DNA of 64,000 nucleotides from Candidatus Brachybacterium merdavium (GCA_019118275.1 DWZH01000107.1:1-64000); one strand, 5' to 3'; shown: positions 46,472 to 57,183, counted from the stretch's first letter. Made by a program: numbers and translations. The notes: generated from the sequence alone by a model not told the origin.

Positions 46472-47929
46472 TCAGCCGAGTTCGCGGGCCGAGCGCTCGA
46501 TGACCGCCAGCCACTCCTTGCGGGCCTCGAGCGCGGCCTCGGCCTCGGCGATCCGCTCCGGGTCGCCGCCGGCGCGCGCCTTGTCCAGGGCCTCCTCATA
46601 GGAGGCGATGGCCGAGTGCAGCTGCGAGGAGGCTCCCTCCACCCGGGCACGCGTGCGCGGATCGGTACGCCGCCACTCGTCCTCCTCGGCCTTCTTGACC
46701 GAGCGTTCGATCGATCGCAGCCGCTCCTCGATGCGGCGCATGTCCGAGCGCGGCACCTTCCCAGCCGCCTCCCAGCGCTCCTGTATCGAGCGCAGCGTCT
46801 CCTTGGCGGCCTCGATGTCCTTGGCGGGATCGATGCTTTCGGCCTCGACCAGCAACGCCTCCTTGACCGCCAGGTTCTCGCGCTGAACAGCCTCGGTCTT
46901 CTCGAGGTCGGCATTGCGAGCCGTGAAGAAACGGTCCTGGGCGGACTTGAACCGTTTCCACTGCGCATCGTCCTTTTTGCGGCTGCCGCGGGGGGCCTCG
47001 CGCCATTCCTGCATCAGGTCCTTGAAGGCGCGCACCGTCGGGCCCCAGTCGGTGGAGTCCTGCATCGCCTCGGCCCGGGTGATCAGTTCCTCCTTGATCG
47101 TGGCCGCCTCGGTGTGCTTCTGGTCGAGCTGAGAGAAGAAGCGCCGGCGCATCCGGTCGAAGGTCGAGCGGGCGGCCGACAGCCGTTTCCACAGCGCGTC
47201 CTCGGTGGAACGATCCAGCGACACGTCCTCGTTCTGCATCTGCTTCCAGGTGGGGACCATGCCGCGCATGGTCTCCCCGGCGTTCTTCCAGGAGATCTGC
47301 TCAGGGTCCGTGGCCACCAGAGCCTCGATGGACTCCACGAACTCGGTGCGGCGGCGTGTGGCCTCGGCCCGGGCCTGTGCACGCTGCGCCTCGAGCTCCT
47401 GGATCTTGCCCTTGGCCTGCTCGCGCAACTCGTGCGCCCGGGCACGCAGCGCCGGGATGTCCCCGACGACCTGCGGCTCCTTCATGTTCTTCCGCAGGTT
47501 CTCCAGGAGTCGGTTGAGCTCGTTCTGGGTGTGCTGAGGGGCGGTGAGCTTCTTCTGGGTCAGGTCGAGGAAGGCGACCAGGTCGAGGTAGGCGCGGGCG
47601 TAGGGGGCCAGCGCCTGGTCGTGATCGGATTCGGTGGTGGTGCCGATAGTGCGCACCTGGGTGCCGTCCTGGACGGTGACCGTGCCGTCCTCGGCGACCG
47701 ACCCGAAGGTCTTCGCCGCGGCCAGGGATTCCTCGTCGTACTCCGCCACGGGGGGAGCGGCCGGCAGCAGGGCAGCCGTCGGCCGCTTCCCGGCGAGCAC
47801 CTTGGGAGAGGGCACCGGGGGCTTCGGCCCGGGACGAGGCGGCGAGGCCGGCTCGGGCGTCTGCTCCGTCGTCTCCGGCGCCTGATCGGCAGAGGACGGC
47901 GAGGGGAGGGGAGTCTCGGACTCGCTCAC
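46472..47929 (-). CDS. DUF349-domain coiled-coil protein
   Basis: 485 aa from GTG 47929 behind AAGGAG. N-terminal ~75 residues Pro/Ser/Glu rich, then several tandem DUF349-type helical repeats (WKQMQNEDVSLDRSTEDALWKRLSAARSTFDRMRRRFF and similar W..A..P elements near 300 and 400), with high coiled-coil propensity throughout. The family's role is not established; some members have been tied to membrane or RNA processes. Divergent from hisS. The track's 981-aa ORF start overlaps hisS and is not credible. Confidence 0.85.
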   Translation of the reverse strand: MSESETPLPSPSSADQAPETTEQTPEPASPPRPGPKPPVPSPKVLAGKRPTAALLPAAPPVAEYDEESLAAAKTFGSVAEDGTVTVQDGTQVRTIGTTTESDHDQALAPYARAYLDLVAFLDLTQKKLTAPQHTQNELNRLLENLRKNMKEPQVVGDIPALRARAHELREQAKGKIQELEAQRAQARAEATRRRTEFVESIEALVATDPEQISWKNAGETMRGMVPTWKQMQNEDVSLDRSTEDALWKRLSAARSTFDRMRRRFFSQLDQKHTEAATIKEELITRAEAMQDSTDWGPTVRAFKDLMQEWREAPRGSRKKDDAQWKRFKSAQDRFFTARNADLEKTEAVQRENLAVKEALLVEAESIDPAKDIEAAKETLRSIQERWEAAGKVPRSDMRRIEERLRSIERSVKKAEEDEWRRTDPRTRARVEGASSQLHSAIASYEEALDKARAGGDPERIAEAEAALEARKEWLAVIERSARELG

Positions 47930-48006
47930 GATTGAGCTCCTTCGAAAGGGATCCGCTGCGGGGCGGGACACTGCCGCGCTGACGGCGGCCGGGCATGCAC
48001 GACGGA

Positions 48007-48012
48007 ACTCTA
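48007..48012 (-). promoter_or_regulatory. Candidate -10 for the DUF349 gene
   Basis: TAGAGT on the - strand, ~77 nt before the GTG at 47929. Confidence 0.4.
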
Positions 48013-48072
48013 CCGTGACCCGGCCCGCAGCTCGCCCCCGTTCCGGGCCCCCACCGCCGGCAGTCAGCAGTG

Positions 48073-48078
48073 GATAAT
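48073..48078 (+). promoter_or_regulatory. Candidate -10 for hisS
   Basis: GATAAT, 43 nt before the hisS ATG. It places the transcription start near 48085, so the in-frame ATG at 48077 in the ORF track would lie at or before the start of the message. Confidence 0.45.
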
Positions 48079-48121
48079 GGACGCCGCCCCATTGGACGAT
48101 CTCGACAAGGATGTACCTCGC

Positions 48122-49486
48122 ATGGCCAAGACCGCCAAGACCTCCGGTCTGTCCGGATTCCCCGAGTGGCTCCCCGCAGAGCGCCTCGTGGAACAGCACG
48201 TGATCGACGTGTTCCGTGAGGTCGCCGAGCTGCATGGGTTCTCGGGCATCGAGACCCGCTCCGTGGAGCCGCTCGAGCAGCTGCTGCGCAAGGGCGAGAT
48301 CGACAAGGAGGTCTACGTCCTGCGGCGACTGCACGCCGAGGACGGCGACGGCTCCGGAGCGCACGGCATCGATCCCGCCCGCACCCTGGGCCTGCACTTC
48401 GACCTGACGGTGCCGCTGGCCCGCTACGTCCTCCAGCACCAGAACGATCTGGCCTTCCCTCTGCGCCGCTTCCAGATCCAGAAGGTCTGGCGCGGAGAAC
48501 GTCCCCAGGAGGGTCGTTTCCGCGAGTTCTACCAGGCTGACCTCGACGTGGTCGGGCAGGACACGCTCCCGGGGCACATCGAGGCCGAGGTCGCTGTGGT
48601 GATGGCCGAGATCCTCTCCCGCCTGCCGCTGCCCCAGGTGACGATCCACGCCAACACCCGACGGCTGTCCGAGGGCTTCTTCCGCTCGATCGGCCTCGAG
48701 GACCACACCGGGGTGCTGCGCAGCCTGGACAAGCTGCCCAAGATCGGGCCGGAGCGGGTCCGCGCCCTGCTGCTGGAGGAGACCGGTGCGAGCCCAAAGC
48801 AGGCCCAGGCCTGCCTCGACTTCGCCGGGATCCGCACCCGGGACGCCTCCTTCGCCGAGCGGGTGCGGGAGCTGGGCGGCGGCGGCGAGATGGTCGAGCA
48901 GGGCATCGCCGAGCTCACCGCCGTGCTGGAACGGGTCGAGGCGGCCGTCCCCGGAGTGATCTGCGCGGACCTGTCCATCGCCCGCGGACTCGACTACTAC
49001 ACGGGAACCGTGTTCGAGTCCTTCCTGGAGGGCCACGAGTCCCTGGGGTCGATCTGCTCGGGCGGCCGTTATGACTCCCTGGCCGCCGACAACCGTCACA
49101 GCTACCCGGGCGTGGGGCTGTCGATCGGCCTGACCCGCCTGGTCTCCCGGATCCTGTCGGCCGGACTCGCCGTCCCCAGCCGTCCGGTGCCCACCTGCGT
49201 GCTGGTCGCCGTGACAGATGAGCAGTCCCGTCCCCTCAGCGACCAGGTGGCCCGCACCCTGCGGTCGCGAGGGATCGCCTGCGAGGTCGCCCCCACTGCG
49301 GCGAAGCTGGGCAAACAGATCCGCTACGCGGACCGGCGCGGCGTCCCCTTCGTCTGGTTCCCCGGCACCGACGGCGCCGCCGACGAGGTCAAGGACATCC
49401 GCAGCGGCGAACAGCACGTGGCCGAGCCCGGCGCTTGGGAGCCCCCGGCACAGGACCGCACCGTCCAGATCCAGCCCGGCACCTGA
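48122..49486 (+). CDS. hisS: Histidyl-tRNA synthetase
   Basis: 454 aa from ATG 48122 (MAKTAKTSGLSGFPEWLP). Class II core: GFSGIETRSVEPLEQLL, motif 2 FQIQKVWRGERPQEGRFREFYQ, and the histidine-specific RGLDYYTGTVFE with GGRYDSLA. C-terminal anticodon domain (VLVAVTDEQ onward). A hairpin (49497-49525) follows, then the thioredoxin gene. Confidence 0.95.
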   Translation: MAKTAKTSGLSGFPEWLPAERLVEQHVIDVFREVAELHGFSGIETRSVEPLEQLLRKGEIDKEVYVLRRLHAEDGDGSGAHGIDPARTLGLHFDLTVPLARYVLQHQNDLAFPLRRFQIQKVWRGERPQEGRFREFYQADLDVVGQDTLPGHIEAEVAVVMAEILSRLPLPQVTIHANTRRLSEGFFRSIGLEDHTGVLRSLDKLPKIGPERVRALLLEETGASPKQAQACLDFAGIRTRDASFAERVRELGGGGEMVEQGIAELTAVLERVEAAVPGVICADLSIARGLDYYTGTVFESFLEGHESLGSICSGGRYDSLAADNRHSYPGVGLSIGLTRLVSRILSAGLAVPSRPVPTCVLVAVTDEQSRPLSDQVARTLRSRGIACEVAPTAAKLGKQIRYADRRGVPFVWFPGTDGAADEVKDIRSGEQHVAEPGAWEPPAQDRTVQIQPGT

Positions 49487-49496
49487 CCTGCCCCAC

Positions 49497-49525
49497 CGGC
49501 GGGGTGAGCCGGATCACCCCCGCCG
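49497..49525 (+). terminator. Hairpin after hisS
   Basis: CGGCGGGGTGA and TCACCCCCGCCG pair with a single bulge around a 6-nt loop; no U-tract. May limit read-through into the thioredoxin gene. Confidence 0.4.
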
Positions 49526-49566
49526 CTGCCGGGAATGCCGCAGGCGGGATGAGCGTTGGACCGGGC

Positions 49567-49944
49567 ATGGCTACTGTCACCCTGACCGCAGAGAACCACG
49601 ACGAGACCGTCGAGGACGGCATCGTCCTGATCGACTTCTGGGCGGGCTGGTGCGTTCCCTGCCAGCGATTTGCCCCCATCTACGAGGAGTCCTCGGAGAC
49701 CCACGAGGACGTCACCTTCGCCAAGGTCGACACCGAGGACCAGCAGCAGCTGGCGATGCGGTACGGGGTCACCTCGATTCCGACGCTCGTCGCCTACCGT
49801 GAGGGCATCCCCGTCTTCTCCCAGGCCGGCGCGCTCCCGCAGTCTGCACTCGAGGATCTCATCGGCCAGGTGAAGAACCTGGACATGGACGAGGTGCGCA
49901 AGGCGTACGCCGAGGCCCAGGACCAGCAGGACGAGAAGGCCTGA
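49567..49944 (+). CDS. Thioredoxin-family protein, WCVPC active site
   Basis: 125 aa. Thioredoxin fold with active site WCVPC (residues ~31-35) in place of the classic WCGPC, conserved cis-Pro loop TSIPTLVAYREG and a ~20-residue charged C-terminal extension. The ATG at 49567 (MATVTLTAEN) is taken; an alternative ATG six codons upstream exists. The Val between the cysteines probably alters redox potential. Located between hisS and the DEAD-box helicase terminator; no dedicated reductase nearby. Confidence 0.88.
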   Translation: MATVTLTAENHDETVEDGIVLIDFWAGWCVPCQRFAPIYEESSETHEDVTFAKVDTEDQQQLAMRYGVTSIPTLVAYREGIPVFSQAGALPQSALEDLIGQVKNLDMDEVRKAYAEAQDQQDEKA

Positions 49945-49962
49945 CAAGCTCCCACCACGAAC

Positions 49963-50002
49963 AGGAAGGGCCGCGTCTCCGCTCGGAGACGCGGCCCTTC
50001 CT
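49963..50002. terminator. Bidirectional hairpin between thioredoxin and DEAD-box genes
   Basis: Perfect 18-bp stem (AGGAAGGGCCGCGTCTCC and complement) with a 4-nt loop, placed between convergent genes. There is no long U-tract, but TTCCT/AGGAA at the ends gives a short pyrimidine tail on both strands. Confidence 0.75.
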
Positions 50003-50022
50003 CGCTGTGACCCCCGGAGGCG

Positions 50023-51828
50023 TCAGGGACGGCCGAAGCTCTTGCGCTTGGCATCCACGCGGTCGCCCCGCCGCCGGGAACGGTCGCCGTCGCGGCGCTG
50101 AGCCGGTCCCTTGCCGCCCCCGCGGGGGCCGGTGTCCGGAGCGATCCGCAGGGCCCGGCCACCGACGCGGGCCCGCCCGATGCGCGCCAGCTGGTCCTCG
50201 GTGAGCTCACCGCGGATCTGCACCAACGCGAAGTTGCCGAAGATCGAGATCTTGCCGACGTCCTTCCCGTCCAGACCGCCCTCGCCGGTGATCGCACCGA
50301 CGATCGACGGGGGACGGGCACCATGGCTGTGGCCGACCCCGATGCGGTACGAGGTGTAGCCGTGCTCGGGCTTCGGGCCGCCGCCCCGGGGGCCCTGGCC
50401 TCCGGCCAGGGTGGCCCCGGTGAACTCCTCGTCCTCCGGGCGCGTGCCCGGCCCGTCATCGCCGACGGTCATCGCCGCCAGCACGGCGGCCAGCTCGCTC
50501 GCCTCCATGGTGCCTTCGGCCAGGAACTCGGCGATCAGCTCGCGGTAGAGTTCCAGCCGGCCCCGCTGAGCCCGCTCGGGCACCTGAGCGAGGACCGTGC
50601 GCAGACGGTGCCGGGAGACGTCCCGCGGGGAGGGCACCTCGGCTTCGGCCAGGGTCTGCTTGGTGGCGCGCTCGATGTTCTTCAATGCTCGCCGCTCATG
50701 GGGGCCGATGAAGGTGATCGCCTCGCCGGAGCGCCCGGCGCGACCGGTGCGGCCGATGCGGTGGACATAGGCCTCGGGCTCGCGAGGCACGTCGAAGTTG
50801 ACCACCAGACCGATCCGGTCCACGTCCAGACCGCGAGCGGCGACATCGGTGGCCACGAGCACCTGCAGAGAACCATCGCGCAGGCGCCCGACGATCCGCT
50901 CGCGGTCCTTCTGGGCGACGTCACCGCTGATGGAGGCGGCGATCAGGCCCCGCTCGATCAGAGCCGCACCGACCTCCTCGGCAGCCGCGCGAGTGCGCAC
51001 GAAGACGATCGCGGCCTTCGCCTCGGTGGTGGCCAGCACGCGGGCCAGGGCCCCGGTGCGATGACGGAACGGCACCACGGCGTAACTCTGCTTGACGCTG
51101 GAGACGGTGGAGGACTGGGGCGAGACGCTCACACGCACCGGGTCCTTCATGTGCTCGGTCGCCACCCGCCGGATCGCCGGCGGCATGGTCGCGGAGAACA
51201 GGGCCAGCTGACGAGCGGCAGGGGAGTGGGACAGGATCTCCTCCACGTCCTCGGCGAAGCCCATCCGCAGCATCTCGTCGGCCTCGTCGAGCACGGCGAA
51301 ACGCACCATGTCGAGCTTCAGGGTGGCACGGCGCATGTGGTCCATCACGCGGCCCGGAGTGCCCACCACGACCTGGGCACCGCGGGACAGCGCCCGCTCC
51401 TGCGGGCCGTACGGGGAGCCGCCGTAGACGGCGATCACGTCGAGCCCTCCCACGGAGGCCGCGAACGAGGAGATGGCCTCGGCCACCTGCATGGCCAGCT
51501 CACGGGTAGGAGCCAGCACCAGACCTTGGACCTCGCGCACGGACGGATCGACCGCGGCCAGCAGCGGTAGTCCGAACGCGGCGGTCTTGCCGGTGCCGGT
51601 CTGCGCCACGCCGATCACGTCGCGGCCCTCGAGCAGCGAGGGGATCGCCTGCTCCTGGATCGGGGAGGGGGAGGTGAACCCCAGCGCGTCGACGGCGCTG
51701 CGGAGCGCCTCGGGCAGGTCCAGGGCGTCGAAACCGTTCCGGGCCGCGGGGGCCGCCTCTGCGGGTCCGGTGGGAGTGTCGGGACTCTGCGGATCGGCAG
51801 TGTCGGGGGCAGGGGCAAGGTCGGTCAT
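50023..51828 (-). CDS. DEAD-box RNA helicase (DeaD/CsdA-like)
   Basis: 601 aa. Motifs in order: SPIQEQAIP (Q), [10 protein letters not shown] (I), PTRELAMQ (Ia), TPGRV (Ib), VLDEADEML (II), FSATMP (III), [12 protein letters not shown] (V) and [13 protein letters not shown] (VI). The C-terminus has a DbpA-type RNA-binding domain ([21 protein letters not shown]) and an Arg/Gly tail. Likely unwinds rRNA or mRNA during ribosome assembly and cold. RBS GAAGGA before ATG 51828. Its -10 candidate lies ~120 nt upstream, giving a ~110-nt leader. Confidence 0.93.
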   Translation of the reverse strand: MTDLAPAPDTADPQSPDTPTGPAEAAPAARNGFDALDLPEALRSAVDALGFTSPSPIQEQAIPSLLEGRDVIGVAQTGTGKTAAFGLPLLAAVDPSVREVQGLVLAPTRELAMQVAEAISSFAASVGGLDVIAVYGGSPYGPQERALSRGAQVVVGTPGRVMDHMRRATLKLDMVRFAVLDEADEMLRMGFAEDVEEILSHSPAARQLALFSATMPPAIRRVATEHMKDPVRVSVSPQSSTVSSVKQSYAVVPFRHRTGALARVLATTEAKAAIVFVRTRAAAEEVGAALIERGLIAASISGDVAQKDRERIVGRLRDGSLQVLVATDVAARGLDVDRIGLVVNFDVPREPEAYVHRIGRTGRAGRSGEAITFIGPHERRALKNIERATKQTLAEAEVPSPRDVSRHRLRTVLAQVPERAQRGRLELYRELIAEFLAEGTMEASELAAVLAAMTVGDDGPGTRPEDEEFTGATLAGGQGPRGGGPKPEHGYTSYRIGVGHSHGARPPSIVGAITGEGGLDGKDVGKISIFGNFALVQIRGELTEDQLARIGRARVGGRALRIAPDTGPRGGGKGPAQRRDGDRSRRRGDRVDAKRKSFGRP

Positions 51829-51946
51829 GACGTCCTTCAGCGGTGGGGAAAAAGTGCCCGCGCTGGTCGCAGGGCAGGGTCCGTTCAGGAAACGACAGGA
51901 ACGGAGCGGGAACAGACCCGCAAGGCCGCAGGTCGGACAGGAACTC

Positions 51947-51952
51947 AGTCTA
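51947..51952 (-). promoter_or_regulatory. Candidate -10 for the DEAD-box helicase
   Basis: TAGACT on the - strand. The predicted 5' leader is ~112 nt, long for this genome and pyrimidine-rich near its end, leaving room for RNA-level control. Confidence 0.5.
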
Positions 51953-52009
51953 CGGTCGCGGTCCCGCCTCCGACAGGGCCACGGTGGCGAGATCGCTCAC
52001 CCTGCGCGG

Positions 52010-52015
52010 TAGGCT
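52010..52015 (+). promoter_or_regulatory. Candidate -10 for aspS
   Basis: TAGGCT, 59 nt before the aspS GTG, which is preceded by AAAGGAAT. Confidence 0.45.
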
Positions 52016-52074
52016 GGGCCGTTGGCGCATCGCGCGCCCATACCGCCCATCCGCCCCCACGTAAAGGAATTCTC

Positions 52075-53898
<1,824 letters not shown>

Positions 53899-53911
53899 TC
53901 ACCCCGAGTCC

Positions 53912-53950
53912 GACGGAGGGCGGCCCGCGTCGCGCGGGCCGCCCTCCGTC
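53912..53950. terminator. Bidirectional hairpin between aspS and DUF3043 gene
   Basis: Perfect 18-bp stem (GACGGAGGGCGGCCCGCG and complement) with loop TCG, between convergent genes. No U-tract. Confidence 0.7.
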
Positions 53951-53971
53951 GTCCGGGACGTGCGTGGCCGC

Positions 53972-54571
53972 TCAGCGCCGCGGCGACTCACCGTGCTTGA
54001 TCTGCGCGCGCGGGAGCCGGAAGCGACGGATCTGGATCGCGCGCATGATGCCGTAGCCCACCAGGCCCCGACCCACCTCGCCGTACTCCTCGTTCAGCTG
54101 GGCACGCAGCCGGCGGCGCAGGACGAGGGAGTCGATCACGCACAGGGCGATGCCGCCCCACAGCACGATGATCATCCCGGTGCTCATGGCCATGTACAGG
54201 TTCGGCCGGATCAGCGGCATCACCAGAGCGACCAGCATGAAGATCAGAGCGATGGGGAAGAAGTACTCGGCCACGTTGCGGCGGGAGTCGACCAGGTCCC
54301 GCACCAGCCGGCGCTCCCTGCCCCGGTGCTGCAGCGGCATCTTCGACTCGTCACCGGTCATCAGGGCCTGCTGCGCCTCCGCGCGTTCGCGGCTGGCCCG
54401 CTCGCGGTCCCGGCGCCGGGCCTCCTTGCGGTCGTCGACCACCAGGGGTCGGCGCCGCGCGGCCTCGGCCTCTTTGCGGGTGCGGGTCGGGCGACCCTTC
54501 GACCCCGGCCGCGCGGGCTGCGAGGTGTCGAGGTCGGGGACGTCATGGCGCTGAGACTTGCGGAAGATCAC
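53972..54571 (-). CDS. DUF3043 membrane protein
   Basis: 199 aa, GTG start. The first ~95 residues are highly charged (Arg/Glu/Lys), with PTRTRKEAEAARRRPL, a hallmark of the actinobacterial DUF3043 family. Two membrane helices follow (~103-122 and ~128-150), then a basic tail. Function unknown. TAGAAT ends 6 nt before the GTG, so the transcript should be leaderless. Divergent from the M20 peptidase gene, which is also leaderless. Confidence 0.85.
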   Translation of the reverse strand: MIFRKSQRHDVPDLDTSQPARPGSKGRPTRTRKEAEAARRRPLVVDDRKEARRRDRERASRERAEAQQALMTGDESKMPLQHRGRERRLVRDLVDSRRNVAEYFFPIALIFMLVALVMPLIRPNLYMAMSTGMIIVLWGGIALCVIDSLVLRRRLRAQLNEEYGEVGRGLVGYGIMRAIQIRRFRLPRAQIKHGESPRR

Positions 54572-54577
54572 CGAGGC

Positions 54578-54583
54578 ATTCTA
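54578..54583 (-). promoter_or_regulatory. -10 hexamer for leaderless DUF3043 gene
   Basis: TAGAAT on the - strand, 6 nt before GTG 54571. Confidence 0.6.
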
Positions 54584-54654
54584 GGCATCACCGCCTGGGA
54601 TCTCTCCGTACGGGACTGCGTCGGGCCCGCCGGGCGTCGGCCGGCTCCTCGCGA

Positions 54655-54660
54655 TACGGT
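54655..54660 (+). promoter_or_regulatory. -10 hexamer for leaderless M20 peptidase gene
   Basis: TACGGT, 6 nt before ATG 54667. Confidence 0.55.
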
Positions 54661-54666
54661 GAGATC

Positions 54667-56091
54667 ATGAGCAACCCCACGCCGCCCGCTGGTCCCCCCG
54701 CCTCATCCGACGTCGAGGGGCTGCGCACTCGACTGGAAGAGCTGCTCCCGCAGGCGATCAGCGACCTCGAGGATCTGGTGCGGATCCCATCCATCGCCTT
54801 CGAAGGCTATGACACCGAGCCGGTGCGAAGCAGCGCCGAGGCGGTTGCGTCCCTGCTGAGGGAGGCGGGGATGGCTGAGGTGTCCATCGAGTCCGTCGCC
54901 GGCGGGGCACCGGCGGTGATCGGCCGCACACCCGCCCGCGAGGGCCGACCCACCGTGATGCTCTACGCCCACCATGACGTCCAGCCGACCGGGCCGCTGG
55001 AGGACTGGACATCCGCCCCCTTCGAGCCGCAGCGGCGCGGGGAGCGCCTCTACGGACGCGGAGCGGCCGACGACAAGGCCGGCGTCATGGCGCATGTGAC
55101 GGCACTGCGGCTGGTCGGCGACGAGCTCGCTGCCGAGGGGATCGGCGTCACCGTCTTCGTCGAGGGCGAGGAGGAGGCCGGGTCCCCGACCTTCCGGCCC
55201 TTCATCGAGACCTTCCGGGAGCGGCTGAGCGCGGACCTGATCATCGTCGCCGATTCCGCGAACTGGGCGGTGGGAGTCCCCTCGCTGACCACCAGCCTGC
55301 GCGGGCTCGTGGACGTGGTGGTGGAGGTGCGGGCCCTCGACCACGCCGTCCACTCCGGCATCTTCGGGGGGCCGGTGCTCGATGCGCTCACGCAGCTCTC
55401 GCGGCTGCTTGCCACCCTGCACGACGAGCACGGAGAGGTGGCTGTTCAGGGCCTCTCCCGGGCCGAGGACCCTGCGGTGGACATGCCCGAGGCGGACTTC
55501 CGGCGCGATGCCGGGGTTCCCGAGGGTCTCGAGCTGGCCGGCAGCGGCCCGCTGACCGCCCAGCTGTGGACGCGTCCCGCCCTCTCGGTGATCGGCATCG
55601 ACGCCCCCGCCGTGCGCGAGGCCTCGAACACCATCGTGCCCGCGGCGCGGGCGAAGCTCTCCCTGCGCATCCCGCCGGGCCAGGATCCGGCCACGGCGAT
55701 GACGGCTCTGACCGAGCACCTGCAGCGCCATGCCCCCGCGACCGCTCGGGTCACCGTCCACCAGGGCGAGCAGGGAAAGCCCTACCAGGCCCGTCAGGAC
55801 GCTCCGGCCATGGCCCTGGCGCGGCAGGCCCTCCAGACCGCCTGGGGCGCCGAGGCGGTCGACACCGGGCTGGGCGGATCCATCCCCTTCATCGCGGATC
55901 TGCTCGAGGTCTTCCCTGAAGCCGAGGTGCTGGTCACCGGGGTGGAGGACCCCGAGTCGCGGGCCCATGGGATCGACGAGTCCCTGCACCTGGGCGAGTT
56001 CGCTCACGTCTGCCTGGCCGAGGCGCTGCTGCTGCGCGGGGCGGGGGAGCTGGGCACCGATCAGGCGGTGTCGTCCGAGGGGACGGCATGA
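54667..56091 (+). CDS. M20-family metallo-dipeptidase
   Basis: 474 aa. Zinc-peptidase motifs: YAHHDVQPTG (first metal His/Asp), YGRGAADDKAGV (bridging Asp), FVEGEEEAGS (catalytic and metal Glu) and IIVADSANW. A dimerisation lid domain lies in the middle. Probably hydrolyses dipeptides such as Xaa-His, like related M20 dipeptidases; no signal peptide, so cytosolic. Leaderless start. Overlaps the small membrane gene by 4 bp. Confidence 0.92.
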   Translation: MSNPTPPAGPPASSDVEGLRTRLEELLPQAISDLEDLVRIPSIAFEGYDTEPVRSSAEAVASLLREAGMAEVSIESVAGGAPAVIGRTPAREGRPTVMLYAHHDVQPTGPLEDWTSAPFEPQRRGERLYGRGAADDKAGVMAHVTALRLVGDELAAEGIGVTVFVEGEEEAGSPTFRPFIETFRERLSADLIIVADSANWAVGVPSLTTSLRGLVDVVVEVRALDHAVHSGIFGGPVLDALTQLSRLLATLHDEHGEVAVQGLSRAEDPAVDMPEADFRRDAGVPEGLELAGSGPLTAQLWTRPALSVIGIDAPAVREASNTIVPAARAKLSLRIPPGQDPATAMTALTEHLQRHAPATARVTVHQGEQGKPYQARQDAPAMALARQALQTAWGAEAVDTGLGGSIPFIADLLEVFPEAEVLVTGVEDPESRAHGIDESLHLGEFAHVCLAEALLLRGAGELGTDQAVSSEGTA

Positions 56092-56357
56092 CCGGGGCGG
56101 GGCAGGGCGAGGGAGGCGGCAGCCCGAAGGTGTCGCCGTTCGCGGTCCCGCTGCTGCTGGGAGGGGTCATCCTGGGCTTCGTCGCCGGCTACGTCTTCCT
56201 GTGGTGGGGGTTGCTGCTGGTGGGCGTCGTGGTGCTGGCCGCGGCGGCCATGGTCTTCAGCGGCCGCTCGCGCGACGGCGCGACGGCCGCGATCCTTGGC
56301 ACCGTCGCCGGATACGGGCTGGTGCTGCTGCTGGCCGTCTTCCGCGGCGTGCTGTGA
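56088..56357 (+). CDS. Small membrane protein, unknown function
   Basis: 89 aa. Gly-rich N-terminus, then three hydrophobic segments (~18-35, ~38-58, ~70-87; FLWWGLLLVGVVVLAAAAMVF). No recognisable family. The ATGA overlap with the peptidase gene supports it being a real, translationally coupled gene. Possibly a membrane partner for peptide processing, which is only a guess. Confidence 0.7.
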   Translation: MTGAGQGEGGGSPKVSPFAVPLLLGGVILGFVAGYVFLWWGLLLVGVVVLAAAAMVFSGRSRDGATAAILGTVAGYGLVLLLAVFRGVL

Positions 56358-56413
56358 GAGGTGGCGTGAGGCACCGCCCCGACCCGGTTCCACCATGGAC
56401 ATGCCCGGAGGCG

Positions 56414-56419
56414 TACTCT
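56414..56419 (+). promoter_or_regulatory. Candidate -10 for erpA
   Basis: TACTCT, 29 nt before the erpA ATG; the RBS GAGGAGGA lies between. Confidence 0.5.
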
Positions 56420-56448
56420 GGGATGACACGAGTTTCGAGGAGGACCTC

Positions 56449-56805
56449 ATGACCGCAACCAGCGAGCGCCCGGCCGCCGTGCACGGAGTCACCCTGACCC
56501 CGGTCGCGGCCGCGAAGGTCACGTCACTTCTGGAGCAGGAGGGTCGTGACGACCTCCGCCTGCGAATCGCCGTGCAGCCGGGAGGTTGCTCGGGGCTGAT
56601 CTACCAGCTGTACTTCGACGAGCGCCTCATGGACGGTGACCTCACCGCCGAGTTCGACGGGGTCGAGGTGATCGTCGACAAGATGAGCGACCCCTACCTC
56701 TCCGGAGCGGTGATCGACTTCGCCGACACGATCGAGAAGCAGGGCTTCACGATCGACAACCCCAACGCTCAGGCATCCTGCGCCTGCGGGGACTCCTTCG
56801 GCTGA
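56449..56805 (+). CDS. erpA: A-type iron-sulfur carrier ErpA/HesB family
   Basis: 118 aa from ATG 56449, behind GAGGAGGA; the longer track ORF is rejected. The three conserved cysteines are in QPGGCSGLIY and CACG near the C-terminus. Carries Fe-S clusters to target proteins. It lies just upstream of the cytochrome oxidase genes and near the Rieske gene, whose cluster it could help supply. Separated from ctaC by a terminator. Confidence 0.94.
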   Translation: MTATSERPAAVHGVTLTPVAAAKVTSLLEQEGRDDLRLRIAVQPGGCSGLIYQLYFDERLMDGDLTAEFDGVEVIVDKMSDPYLSGAVIDFADTIEKQGFTIDNPNAQASCACGDSFG

Positions 56806-56851
56806 TCCCAGCTGACCGATCCGTCGGAGCGCAGCGTGAATCGCACCACGA

Positions 56852-56891
56852 GGGCCCGGCCCGACGACCCCCTGGTCGTCCGGTCGGGCCC
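56852..56891 (+). terminator. Hairpin terminator after erpA
   Basis: GGGCCCGGCCCGACGAC pairs with GTCGTCCGGTCGGGCCC (15 of 17), 6-nt loop, no U-tract. Confidence 0.6.
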
Positions 56892-56997
56892 GCGTGTCGT
56901 GCGTGGGATGGCCGCGCACCGCATCACGGACCGGTCACGACCGGGCGGACGCCCCTCACCTGAGCGTGCCGGTGGCTCGCGGGCCCGCCGGAACACG

Positions 56998-57183
56998 TAT
57001 GATGACAGGGTGCCGTCAAGCGCTGGGTGCCTGTCGCCCGGCGCGGCCGCCTCCCCGGAGGTGGCGCGGCACTGTGGGCACGTGATGCCCACCCGAGTAC
57101 TTATTCCGAGTCCGGAGCCCGGCAGCCCCTCGAGGGCGCGCCGACCACGGATGCAGGAGACGACGAGCGGAAGGTCATTCTCT
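56998..57183 (+). promoter_or_regulatory. ctaC promoter and ~175-nt structured leader
   Basis: TATGAT at 56998-57003 is a near-consensus -10. The message would start near 57010, ~175 nt before the ctaC GTG. The leader contains a stem from GCCGCCTCC/GGAGGTGGC and a perfect 7-bp hairpin GTGGGCA/TGCCCAC (loop CGTGA). It encodes no convincing ORF. No riboswitch class was recognised. Together with the erpA terminator this accounts for the 378 bp between erpA and ctaC. Confidence 0.5.
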
